DNA of 64,000 bases, taken from NCBI GenBank assembly GCA_963555705.1, contig OY743172.1, positions 26,535,446 through 26,599,445 on the forward strand. Direction: 5' to 3'. Both the position numbers and the translations under genes were made by a program. The notes beneath the pieces were generated by a model. That model was given only the letters and a program-made list of their open reading frames with translations, had not been told where the DNA came from and did no database searches. This document shows positions 10,314-20,915 of the stretch, in pieces; within the stretch, counting starts at the first letter, position 1; every line of letters starts with the position of its first letter. This stretch comes from Ligustrum vulgare (Eukaryota > Streptophyta > Magnoliopsida > Lamiales > Oleaceae).

Positions 10314-12780
10314 AATGCCCCAAAATTATAATTATTATTTGTCCTTGAACAAACTAAAATTAAAAATAAATTTAAAAATAAAGTCAAAATTATGAATAAA
10401 CTCAATAGCTAATTTTCCTACCATATGCCTCAAAGTTCATATGAAACATACGCTATAGAAAAGAAAACTGAACAATACACAAAAATTATTTGTTACTTAT
10501 CCGTTGCTCAACTTTTCATGTGCGTGTTAATAGCCAAAATTAAATGCATATTCATCTCAAGACATACTTAAAATAGTGTGGCTTTAAATTGCATAAACCC
10601 AAATCCCAAGTAGTAAAACAATGATTTTCTCCCTAATATCTTACATCTCTCAGGTATGATCATTTCCTTCTACTTTTCTCTCTAATCTCGAGATTCCTTC
10701 TACTTATGTGGTTTCTAAACATCAAACATTGCATTTTTCCACACAAGCAGTCAAAATTGGCTAAGTTTGCCTTAACGATAGATGGTAAGCGGTTCCCCAT
10801 TCCATGCATTTAGTTTCCAAAGTCTCAACCTCAAAGCTTATACCATGCACTTTATTTTACTATTTATGGACGATTTTTTTTTCTTTTTCTTTATGTCCTT
10901 ATCTCTTACCCATCTTTGTCTAGTACTTTTCTCATTTGCTTTCTATGTGACCCTTGTAGCTATATTTAGATTGGTAACTCCCAAATCAGACGGCTTTAGG
11001 GCACCATGTTCAGAGAACCCTTAAAGACTTAATCACCCGAGTCACAAAGACGGTACAAAAAAATTTGAAGATGTTTTTATGTCTTATGTGTAAGTCCTCT
11101 CTCCTTTAAGCTTTCTAGTTGACCCATGTAGTGAGCTTTACGCTGATAACTCTCAATTCAGATGAATTTATGATACCGAGTTTTAAAGACCCTTAAAAGC
11201 TTACTTGTTCGAGTAAAAAAAGTCTACGAAAAGAAGAATAAGACTTATTTATTGAGTGCTGTTGATGTATACTAGTTGATCAAGACCTCTTAGACTAAAG
11301 ATATATTTCAGGAACTTTAGACTCTCAAAATTTTAAGTCTACCTCACCAATCTTTCCACCCCCAAACTGCTCTTGAGCAAGTTTAGATTCTAAGTTTAAA
11401 GGTTGTGATGTCTATAGATCTAAGGCTAGGAATCATAGAGTCAAACCTAGGTCGAAAAATTTAAAATTTGCTCCACATATATTGATTAAATCTCTCCACA
11501 AGTAATTACTCAATTAGGCTATGTGCTTAGATTTAGAAAAGTCAAGCATGGATAAGCAATAAGAAAAAATATTTAAGCACATATGTTGGCCAAAATTCCA
11601 GCTAAAACATAAATTCAATACAAACTATATTATAGGCAACAAACAAATCAAAAAATTGAGTTTTTTTTTAATCCCACTAAAAATCGAATGAATGCATAGA
11701 ATGAATATAAAATGCATGATATGAATGAAATTTTCTACCCCCAAATTAGAAAGAAACATTACCCTCAACGTTTTTCAAATAGATGTAAATATGAAAAACA
11801 GGATACAAGAGAGAGGGCACTAGTACTTCCCAAGTGTAGGGGGGATGTTTCATCGCCTTGAAACTTTTCTTTGATGTCACTTTGGACAATATTCACCATT
11901 TTCTTGCATTTTTGAGCTTGGTTCGAGGTGTTTTGAGTGGTGTATTCCTTGCAAATAAGAGATTAAACATCATTAGGAGACATAAACACCATAAAGAAAC
12001 TGAGAAAAATCAATACCAATACCCCCAAACTAAAGACAAAACAAGATTTTGAATTTTCAAAAGTGGTCGACCACTAACGTTTAGCCCCTGCCATCACCTG
12101 GAAAAAAATGAATTTTCCCAAGAAACTTCTGGGTATATGAAATTACATAACATGGTCTACAACATATTAGAATTTCAGAGTATTTGGAATTCAAAAGGGT
12201 CGTGAAAATAAGTAGCCAAGTGAGGACCAGAATCTTAATTTTGGTTTAGTGGCCCCACAATGAGGTTGCAATGGTGCAATCTTGTTTTCATGTGTTTTAT
12301 GCGATGTAATGAACTAAACTGTGAACTAATGACAAAAACACAATGATAATTACATGATGAAGATATATGCTTGAGAGAATTTCTAAAAAATGCACAAATT
12401 TTTATGTGACATTTCATCAAACACTGAGGATGCATTGTGGATTCTAAAAGGGAATCACAACTTTGGGTATATGAATTAATTCAAAAATTCTATACCTAGA
12501 AATCACAATTCATCATACCACAATCTAACCTAATCCCATTTTCTATCAAATTACAATTTGTATAAACAAGAGTATGAAAACTTCTTCAAAATATAGTGCA
12601 AAATTACTACAAGTGATAAAAATCATACTTGGATTTGATTTGCAAGTGATATTGGCAAGATATTTATGCAATTTGGTGTTAATGATATGCATTAAATATG
12701 AAGGATCAAAATTCGGGTTATTTGGGGGGGGGGGGACGATTTTATAATGTAATGAATTTAAAGAATATAGGTTGAGTTTT
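10314..12780 (-). other. Non-coding tail of element B
   Basis: Lies just upstream (minus strand) of the LTR. Directly beside the LTR is TTTTGGGGCATT, a weak polypurine-tract candidate. The stretch is AT-rich, with phrases such as TACCCCCAAATTAG and ATACCCCCAAACTAAAG, like the long untranslated region before the 3' LTR in Athila-type elements. No gene is supported. A run of 12 G at 12724-12735 and a palindrome GTGGTCGACCAC at about 12064 occur here. Confidence 0.5.
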
Positions 12781-13074
12781 AAATTTCGCCAAACTGTCCC
12801 CAGAAAAGTCGCGCGATCGCGTGGTAGGATGACTCGCGATTGCGCAGGTTAATTTTATAGCCAAAACTTTTATTTAATGCACTCACGTGATCACGTGTTA
12901 ATATAATCGTGCGGTCCCGCAGTTGTCCGACGGAGGTTTAAATATTTTCCTGTTTTGAATTTCAAATTTGACCTCGAATCACTTCATGATCTATGCTATA
13001 CTCTACCAAACATTATTTTCATGATCTAAAATGTGTGTGTGTGTGTGTGTGTGTGATGACGATTTATTCTAGAT
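12781..13074. other. LTR-like fragment with palindromes, plus TG microsatellite
   Basis: Contains four CGCGATCGCG-type palindromic words between 12806 and 12925, as in the LTRs nearby, and a (TG)n run at about 13031-13054 that truncates the element A gag frame. The parent element is unclear. Confidence 0.45.
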
Positions 13075-13184
13075 GGATTCATCCCAAGATAGAAATATTT
13101 GACTTGCATTTGCTTGGAGAACCCATGATTTGGACATTTCCTCAACATCTCATTGAATCTTTCCCATGCCTCAGAGAAACATTC
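13075..13184 (-). pseudogene. Element A gag, downstream part
   Basis: Reads SEAWERFNEMLRKCPNHGF and on to FYLGMNPS, the well-known Athila/Tat gag block (usual form EAWERFKxLLRKCPHHG...FYxGL). The frame continues exactly from the gag part at 18422 once element C and one copy of its 5-bp duplication are left out. It then runs into a TG microsatellite and ends, so the rest of gag and all of pol are missing. Confidence 0.8.
13180..13184. repeat. Target-site duplication of element C (left)
   Basis: CATTC immediately before the LTR. The same five bases follow the other LTR at 18417-18421. Confidence 0.9.
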
Positions 13185-13917
13185 TGATGCGAACACCTTC
13201 GGCATGTTGACCGAAAACTTCCACAACAATTTAATACAAAACTAAAAAAAGCTAAAGTGGTAAAATAAGTGATAAAACACTTTAACCCAAGTTTAAATCT
13301 AACCCAAAATTCAATGGTTAACAAACCCTAGCCCAATGGGTATCAATGAAAAAAATTTCAAGGTGGCGGAAATCAACAACAAACACAAGAATAATAATAC
13401 TCTAGATTTAGTTGAAGAAATTTCAAGAAGATTACAAGAGTAACAAGGGTTTACCTTCACCCAAAGGAATCTTCAAGACTAAACTCTCAAGAGCATTCAA
13501 ATGAACATCAAAGTTAATGAAGGTTTGAAAAGAAAAGAGTATATAATGTACAAAATTGGGCAAAAGATGCAATTTCGAAATTTACAAGAAAAATCCCGTT
13601 TTTGTAAAACGGAGTGTTTCGGTCGATCACAGAGTCGACCGAAATGGGACTTTCGGTCGACCGTCACTCATCCGAACGCGACTGAGGCTGAATCCAAAAT
13701 TCCTCTGCAGAAGATCGGTCGACCGGAAGAAAGTTCGGTCGACCGAACTTGGCCGAAACTCCAAGCTTCTCATTTTTTTGCTCCAACTTGATTCTTTGCT
13801 TCTTTTCTTGATTTATTCACATTGTTTAGCCTCGAATCTTGAACCTCTTCGACGTCGGATCTCGTCATGGGTCCCACGGGCATGTGCAGCGAGGTTTGAC
13901 TTTCTCAGTTCTCATCA
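13185..13917 (-). repeat. Element C 3' LTR
   Basis: 733 bp. Begins TGATGCGAACACC and ends TTCTCATCA on the plus strand. Holds a cluster of GGTCGACC-type palindromes at 13618-13750. Confidence 0.93.
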
Positions 13918-13930
13918 TCCCCTCCCTCTT
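13918..13930 (-). other. Polypurine tract of element C
   Basis: AAGAGGGAGGGGA on the minus strand, directly abutting the TG of the 3' LTR. This is the expected position and composition for the plus-strand primer of reverse transcription. Confidence 0.85.
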
Positions 13931-14448
13931 GGAAAGGATTCGACCTCGAATCTGGTTTGATTGCACTAGTGTGAGATTCCTTGACCTTTGATCTTGAAAC
14001 ATTGCGGACCACAGGTTCATGTGATGAAGTTGGACCTTCGCGATTCTCATCATCTCCTCCATGTTGAAAGAGATTCGACCACGAATCGACACCTACAATA
14101 AAAAAAATAGAAAATTCAGAAACAATAAATGTAACTGAAATTTCATACTCACCGTGCAAAATCAATTTGTAAGCATTGCCAAGAACTTGAGAGGTGCCAA
14201 CATCGCGGGGGAGCATTTTGGATTTTATTCGATCGGGAACTCGTTCTCCCCTTGAAAAGAACCATATCCAACCACCCGGATCAAATACGAGTCGCCTCCT
14301 ACCATGGTTGGCATGGGAAGTACATTGTATGCAAATCCCCTCAGATGGAGGCGCGAGCCTCCTGCGAAGGGGCTTAACAAGATTTGCTTTGTTATGCCCA
14401 CCTAAACTAACATTTTCATCAATAAATAAGTACATCAAGCTCAAAAGA

Positions 14449-15548
14449 GTTAGTAGGATAGGGCCATAAGCAACATCAAGTGGAGAAAATTTGCTAATAG
14501 GATGAATATTTCCATTGCAAGCAAATTTAACAACCACAAATTAAGCATCATCTTTATGCAAATGCAGCACTCCCCAAAGAAAAGATTCATCATGTTGATA
14601 GCAATGCTGGCTTCATGACATGTAGTAAAATGTGAAAGTTTAATATCCCTACCAACATCCAAAAAATTAGCATCATTTCTTTTTTTTAGTCTAAGTAAAC
14701 CCAACACAAACTCTATAGAATGATCAACCCAAGGTTTACTGGGAATGTGCAAATGTGTGTAAAAAACTTGAGGTAAAAAAGTAGATTTAGCCATTTTGAA
14801 CGGTCGGCCTTTACTACAAGTGCAAACATGTTTATCACCAATTTTCCAATGAGGCCAATAAAAGCGATCACAAAATATTTCCACGGCCCCCTTGGTTTCA
14901 AGTGCCCAATCAAACAACCAACATGTGCCTCACTCATTAGAAATTCGCGCGTGGTACATTTAAAAACAAACAATCCAACTTTCCAAAACAAATAGTTATC
15001 ATGCTCATAAATCCATCAAAATATTGCTCACAGCATAATTCATAAATGTTTAACAAATTCGGATTATTAACATGGATGCCCTTAACATGCTCAATACAAA
15101 ATGAGTTGGCACTTAGACAATTAGGCACGCATAAAACTTTGAATTTACAAATGAGGAATTTATCATGCCAAGGACCTTCATTACATGCAACATTTCCACA
15201 CGATAAAATTTCATTTGTCAAGTCCACATCAATGTCATACAATCCTTTGATGTATTCCAAATATAATAACCTTGCTCTCGAAGAAGTGTTAGGAGCATAC
15301 CTCCTAGATGTTGCATCGGTTACCATATTTTCTTTACCTTGATTGTATTTGCTGTGGTAGGAAAATATCTCCATAAAGTTCTTCCACTCGGCATGACTTT
15401 TGAGTTCTTGGTTGCTTTGATAAGTCGGCCTCGCGATCTCCTGCAACAAAGAAGTAACCAAGTTAGGGAGGGCATTGTTAGAAAATTCAAGAGTAAAGAA
15501 CATTTTTGTGTAATCTCTTCTCTCAATTTTCTTTGTGGCACTCATCAC
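14449..15548 (-). pseudogene. Element C RNase H end and integrase, broken
   Basis: Recognisable Ty3/gypsy pol pieces in several frames. At 15548-14937 the frame shows LPNLVTSLLQE and RPTYQSN (both from the N-terminal edge of RT) fused directly to HAEWKNFMEIFSYHSKYNQGKEN (end of RNase H), then integrase leader text including LCVPNCL. Between 14917 and 14450 the integrase core reads THLHIPSKPWVDHSIEFVLG; the usual catalytic Asp of SMDFVLG is Glu here. A later frame has ISKFSPLDVAYGP (usual FSPFEIVYG) near 14500. Multiple frameshifts and stops. The whole RT palm is deleted. This cannot make an active enzyme. Confidence 0.85.
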
Positions 15549-15670
15549 TCCCTCACATTTTTCTGAGGTAGGAACCTCAACTCTCGGTTCTTCTCTCGTC
15601 TCTCATTTTTCTGGAGTCGTGGCTCCAACTCTCAATTTCTCACCTTTTTCTAGGGTCGTGGTCCCAACTC

Positions 15671-16708
15671 TCATACTCTCATTTTTGTTTTCTTCAATTT
15701 TCTCAATTGAATTTTCATTTTTATTTTCTTTCTCCTTTTTATTTTCTTCTTCATTTTCACTTTCTTTTTCTCCTTTTCTTCCTCCAACTCCTGCTTGAGT
15801 TTCATTTGATCTTTATGAACTTCCTCCAAACTCAAAGGTAGGAGCACCACCTTTTTCCCATTTATTTGGAAATTATACCGGTTCTTCCTCTTGAGATTTA
15901 CTACACTCCTATCACCTTGCCAAGATTTCCCCAAAATTATGTGTGTAGTATGCATGAGAACTACATCACATAACACTTGGTCACTATAGGTTCCAATGTT
16001 GAAAGTAAGAAGAACTTGATCACTCACTCTCACCTCCCCATAGTCACCCAACCTTTGCAACACATAAGGATTAGGATGTTTCATAGCCGGTAATCCCAAT
16101 TTCTCAACTCTACTAGCACTCACCAAATTAGTGACAATCTCCCCATCTATTATGAAACTACATGGTTTATCACTCACTAGGCACCTAGTGTAGAAATTAT
16201 CCTTCCTATGTTCCTCCATCTCATTAGTATGGGCCAAAAATTGTGGTGGTATAGCATTCATCTCCTTCTTTACTTCTCTACTCTCACTACCTTCCCTCCT
16301 ATGGAATGATGAAGTCTTCATTTGCTCAATATCAACCTTCTCATCCATCCCATCTCCATTCCTATCTACACATTCTCTTCTCCTATTCATACTCCAATCT
16401 CCTTCAACTCCACTTTTACCCATTCCATGGAGTGATGAATTTTGCATTCTCACACTATCAATACTTTCATCAACTCCATTTCGCCTATCATCTACCCACT
16501 CTCTTATTTTCCTATTCATACTCCCATTTTGTTCACCATCCTCCTCATTTCTCCAAATATCCCCACATTTACCCCTAATTTCTTTCATATTCTTCCTTCC
16601 CATTCTCCCATCATCTACTAAAACATCTCCACATTTATTCCTCATTCTTCTATTATCTCTTCCCTCTACTCCATTATTACTTGATGTACTCTCCCCTCCT
16701 GTTCCCAA
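15671..16708 (-). pseudogene. Element C gag remnant and aspartic protease
   Basis: 345 codons open without a usable ATG at the start (it opens on TTG). Residues about 171-290 match the retropepsin of Ty3/gypsy elements: RCLVSDKPCSFIIDGE (active-site Asp in IIDG, about residue 188), VEKLGLP, then DVVLMHTTHIILGKSW and INGKKVVLLPLS. The family form is CSLIIDGGSCTN, so the second Gly is replaced by Glu. The N-terminal 150 residues hold a duplicated SMNRK/RRE...NSSLHGM-type segment and no CCHC knuckle, so gag is not intact. The C-terminus is a Lys-rich run. It is followed by the truncated pol. Confidence 0.8.
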
Positions 16709-17668
16709 ATTTTCTAATCAATCCCCAATCTTCTTCATTTGTCTAGCCATGGTGGTTGAAAAAATTTGTAACAAGTACTTCAAATCTTAAGTTTGAGCAT
16801 AGGAATTTGACATGGTGTGCAAGTGTGAAAGTGTTCTCACAAGAATATTTTTCACTCGTGTTTCACTCAATTTAGGCTTTTACTCTCTATTGAGCTCACC
16901 ACTCTTGCCTTTTTCCACTCAAAATCTCATTTCTCAAGTTCTCCAAGGAAGGTAATCAACTAAACCACAAAACATAATTCTTGTGAAGTCAAGGATCACA
17001 AACAAAGAAGAAGGAATTTATAACAAGTAGGTACAATAGCAAGTGGAATTTATGTGCTTTCTATACTCAAAAGGAACAATTATTATGTGGGAAAAGATGC
17101 TAGTAACACAATTTTAGCAATGAGATTAACAAACCACAAATAATAGACAAGACATAGATGTAGAGCAATAAGCACAAGAGGGTAGATTTTCAATGAGGCA
17201 ATTTAGCAAACACTTTGTACTCAATCTTTGAATGGCCTTAAATGTGTATAATGTAGATATATGAATATCCCCAACAACTTAAATGTGGCAAGGAATGAAT
17301 GATCAACAATTTTCCAATGTATGGAGCAAGTGGTATATGGAATAAAATGTTGATAACACAGTCTCAATTATGGGAATTGGATAGCCCCAAGTAATTAACA
17401 AGTTATGGGCATTGAATAATAAGACATGAATGGGGTATTTTCTTTGGGACAATTTATCAAACACTTTGAGTACACAATTGGAAAGTGTAGGTTTTGTAAG
17501 TGTTTGGCTAATGAAAAACCCCCCAACAAATGCAACAATCAATATACCAAATATGTAGGAATCAAGAATTACTCATGGGCATATGAAATGTTCCCCAATT
17601 TTCTTTTCAATTTTCGTTTTTTTTTTATAACAACAACAATAATGTAAATGATAGATTTATCAAATTAG
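16709..17668 (-). other. Element C leader between PBS and protease
   Basis: AT-rich internal region with no recognisable gag. Short direct repeats of a phrase like GATATATGAATATCCCCAAC / GTGTTTGGCTAATGAAAAACC occur. Gag appears lost. Confidence 0.5.
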
Positions 17669-17686
17669 AGCCAAACTCTGATACCA
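17669..17686 (-). other. Primer-binding site of element C
   Basis: TGGTATCAGAGTTTGGCT on the minus strand, two bases inside the 5' LTR. The first 11 bases fit the 3' end of plant initiator-Met tRNA, the usual primer of many plant LTR elements. Confidence 0.88.
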
Positions 17687-17688
17687 AA

Positions 17689-18416
17689 TGATGCGAACCC
17701 CTTCGGTATGTTGACCGAAAATTTCCACAACAATTTAATACAAAACCCAAGAAAGCTAAAGTGGTAAAATAAGTGATAAAACACCTTAACTCAAGTTTAA
17801 ATCTAACCCAAAATTCAATGGTTAACAAACCCTAGCCCAATGGGTATCAATGAAACAAATTCCAAGGTGGCAGAAATCAACAACAAACACAAGAATAATA
17901 ATACTCTAGATTTAGTTAAAGAAATTTCAAGAAGATTACAAGAGTAACAAGGGTTTACCTTCACCCAAAGGAGTCTTCAAGACTAAGCTCTCAAGAGCAT
18001 TCAAATGAACATCAAAGTTAATGAAGGTTTGAAAAGAAAAGAGTATATAATGTACAAAATTGGGCAAAAGATGCAATTTCGGAAGTTACAAGAAAAATCC
18101 CGTTTTTGTAAAACGGAGTGTTTGATCACAGGGTCGACCGAAATGGGACTTTCGGTCAATCGTCACTCAGTCGAACGCAACTGAGGCTGAATCCAAAATT
18201 TCTTTGCAGAAGATCGGTCGACCGAAAGAAAGTTCGGTCGACCGAACTTGGCTGAAACTCCAAGCTTCTCATTTTTTTGCTCCAACTTGATTCTTGACTT
18301 CTTTTCTTGATTTATTCACATTGTTTAGCCTCGAATCTTGAACCTATTCGACGTCGGATCTCATCATGGGTCCCACGGGCACATGCATCAAGGTTTGACT
18401 TTCTCGGTTCTCATCA
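17689..18416 (-). repeat. Element C 5' LTR
   Basis: 728 bp, aligned end to end with 13185-13917. It lacks 5 bp at the first palindrome. Followed by the CATTC duplication at 18417-18421. Confidence 0.93.
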
Positions 18417-18421
18417 CATTC

Positions 18422-19011
18422 GGTGTCAAGTTGTCGAAATGTGGAGATATCATTCTTCAATTTAGCCACTTTTACCGGAGGAAAGTATTTTGTAGTGAAC
18501 TTTGGAACAAGATCATTTCATGTTGTAATACTTCCAACGGGGTTAACATCTAACCATTCACGAGCTTCATCTCTAAGGGTACGTGGAAATAACCGCATGT
18601 TGATGACCTCCTTACTAATACCCGGATAATCAAAGTTACTACACATCTCCAAAAATCGATAGATGTGAGTAAATGGATTCTCCTCGGTCATTCCATAGAA
18701 TTGTAGATGCCCCTTGAAGAGATTTATCACATCTGGCTTTAGATGAATGTCCGGACGTTCAAATGGGGGATATGTGATGCTTCATCGGTTTTGAGTGATG
18801 AGAGGGACCATGAATTGCCCCGTTGGTCTGTCATCCTCATCATTGGCGGGATTTGCACCATCTTGGTTGTCCCTCATATTGTCTTGTATTATTTATTGTT
18901 CAACTTGTTCTCTTCTTTCCCTAATCCTCCTATAAGTTCGTTTGATTTCGGGATCAAATGGAAGAATGTCCCAAGTTGGACGTTATTGTATAAACAAGGC
19001 AAGAGTACCTA
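18422..19011 (-). pseudogene. Element A gag, upstream part
   Basis: Reads DILPFDPEIKRTYRRIRE at the N-terminal end, then a stop, then HLKPDVINLFKGHLQFYG, NPFTHIYRFLEMC and LFPRTLRDEAREWLDVNP, ending ISTFRQL at the insertion of C. These are the ordered blocks of Athila/Tat-type gag capsid (retrotransposon gag family). The frame is interrupted by at least one TAA near 18925. The capsid part from about 18730 to 18422 is open. Confidence 0.82.
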
Positions 19012-19100
19012 GAAAATAAAAATAAAAAGATGAAAGAGATGAGAATGAGAAGAAAATTCAATTAAAAAAAAATCAATGAATTTAGTACAAATAAAATCAA

Positions 19101-19118
19101 TCCCCGGTAACAGCGCTA
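19101..19118 (-). other. Primer-binding site of element A
   Basis: TAGCGCTGTTACCGGGGA on the minus strand, three changes from TGGCGCCGTTGCCGGGGA typical of Athila/Tat-type elements. It lies 6 bp from the LTR end (CA, AGTTTT, then PBS). Confidence 0.85.
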
Positions 19119-19124
19119 AAAACT

Positions 19125-20762
19125 TGTTCGCTAAAATCGTATACCGCAAGTGCACGTTTCGCGTTCAAGTAGTAAAGTGGACTTTGTGAGTCCGGGTTAT
19201 CGTACCCACGATAATTGATTGATTTGTAACTAAGTTCGTTGATTTTATTTTAAAAGAAAAGTCAAGTAATACAAAAGTTTAGTTTGATGATGATTTACTA
19301 ACTAAAGTAAAAAAAAAACATGATAATATGAAAACTAATTAACTAAAGCAAATAGATAACAATATAAAAACTAGAATAAAACTAATTAATCTAAGTAACT
19401 TAATGATAACATAAACTTGATAATTAAAATAAGTTACATAACATAAGACCATGTAAATTTAGTTTTTATAACTATACTAATTTCTTCTTTTCAAAAATCA
19501 ATTAGTGGTAGTTAATTAATCAATCAAATTACATGAAAATTTTTTAAATCACCTAACTTGTGTAATAAATTCCAACTACAACTTAAAATAGTAACAAACA
19601 TTTAAAAGCTACAAAAACATAAAACAACTTTCATAATCATAAACACATAAACATAAATACCCACAATCCAAAAACAACCTAAAACTCTTAAATAACATTA
19701 AACTAATCAAAGTTTCCAACACATTAACATTAACCCATAATAAAATGACAACAACATTTAAAAAATAACACAAACATATCAACAATATTCTAAATAAAGC
19801 TTAAAAATAAGGTAATAAAGAAAACTCCCCCTTTTGTTAAGTTCTTAAAGTGAAAACCCAAGATTTCTTCACTTTGAACCAAATTTCTCCATCAACCATT
19901 AAAGTCTTCAACAACTCAAACATAAAACAATAAATGCACTCAAAATATATGGAATTTATGGTAGAGATTTGAGAGAATACCAAAAATCAAAAGCTTAAAC
20001 AACAACAAGAGGATGAAATGTGGAAGAAGATTACTAAAACATTAATTGAAGATTACATTAAAAAGTGTAAAGATTGATAGAAAAATACAAGAAAAAATAG
20101 AAAAAGGCAAGAACTTACTTGATACCCTAGCAAAATGAGGATTTTGGAATTTATATTCTCCCAAAAATCAACCAAAAACCCTAAAAAAAGCCAAAATCCG
20201 CGTATAACAGCGAAATGGGCCGAACCCGGTGGGCCGGGTTGACCCGATCCGCCCCAAAATAAAAAAATATATATTTGTTTTAAAATCAATGTCGCGCGAT
20301 CGCACGGTTCATTTTATCGCGAGCCATTTCGGTTCTGCCAGGTTTCGAGCCACAGTTTGCGTTCACGTCTAGGTTCGAGTCACGCGTTCGCGTGGCTTAT
20401 TTTGCAGTTTAGCCCTTTTCGTAATTGCAATCTAGTCCTACGTCTTTCAGTGCCGATCAATTTAGTCCCCGAGTTTTGTGATTTCTTTCAAATAGGTCCT
20501 TCTAAAATTGCACTTTTGGTCCTTCAACTTTTGAAATCTTGCAATTTGGTCATTTTGTTAATTGCGCAGCTCGTCCAAAACTTTCCTGAAGTGACCAAAT
20601 GGTCCCAAACTTGGAATTTCAGCATAATTTTGCACTCCTTTTGTAATTTTTGGCCTCAAACTTGGATATTAACCTATTTAAATATAAAATATGCATAAAT
20701 TAGTAGATATTTGCTCAAGATATTTCAAAATATGCTAATTTAAAGGTATAAAAATTGTATCA
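19125..20762 (-). repeat. Element A 5' LTR
   Basis: On the minus strand it starts TGATACAATTTTTATACC at 20762 and ends GAACA at 19125. It interrupts the protease of element B directly at 20762. It carries CGCGATCGCACGG-type palindromes at about 20291-20330 and a series of related TTTAGTCC/TTTGGTCC words (20400-20610). No matching 3' LTR was found on the left, so element A is incomplete there. Confidence 0.7.
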
Positions 20763-20781
20763 AAATGCAATTAACATTTAG

Positions 20782-20915
20782 GTTCACTCAAACCAAGTTT
20801 CTTGTAAATAGAAAGAGGCATTAAGTTAACACTTGCCTCTAAATCACACAAAACATTTTCAAAATTTAAGTCACCAATAATACAAGAGATAGAGAAAATC
20901 CTTGGATCTTTTAGT
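20782..20915 (-). pseudogene. Element B aspartic protease fragment
   Basis: Reads IGDLNFENVLCDLEASVNLM then PLSIYKKLGLSEPK. This is the Athila/Tat retropepsin block (usual form CDLGASINLMPLSVFRKLGLGEPKP), with the Gly of the active-site DLGAS changed to Glu. It breaks off at the insertion of element A. Confidence 0.85.

Larger units (their letters stand above)
13185..18416 (-). mobile_element. Element C: non-autonomous Ty3/gypsy LTR retrotransposon
   Basis: A structurally complete insertion: LTRs at 13185-13917 and 17689-18416 (both TG...CA on their outer edges), a 5-bp duplication CATTC, a PBS of the initiator-Met tRNA type, a polypurine tract, and remains of protease and integrase. The internal part is only 3771 bp and the reverse transcriptase is gone. 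It sits inside the gag of element A. My hand alignment of the LTRs gives about 35 substitutions and one 5-bp gap, so about 95% identity. Confidence 0.92.

Noticed and set aside
13905..14537. 210-codon frame across the 3' end of element C as one gene
   Set aside because: The frame crosses the PPT and LTR border region; only the short FSPLDVAYGP block is integrase. The rest is chance.
20053..20289. ORF with GGSGQPGPPG text
   Set aside because: Lies wholly within the element A LTR; the Gly/Pro run derives from GC-rich LTR sequence.
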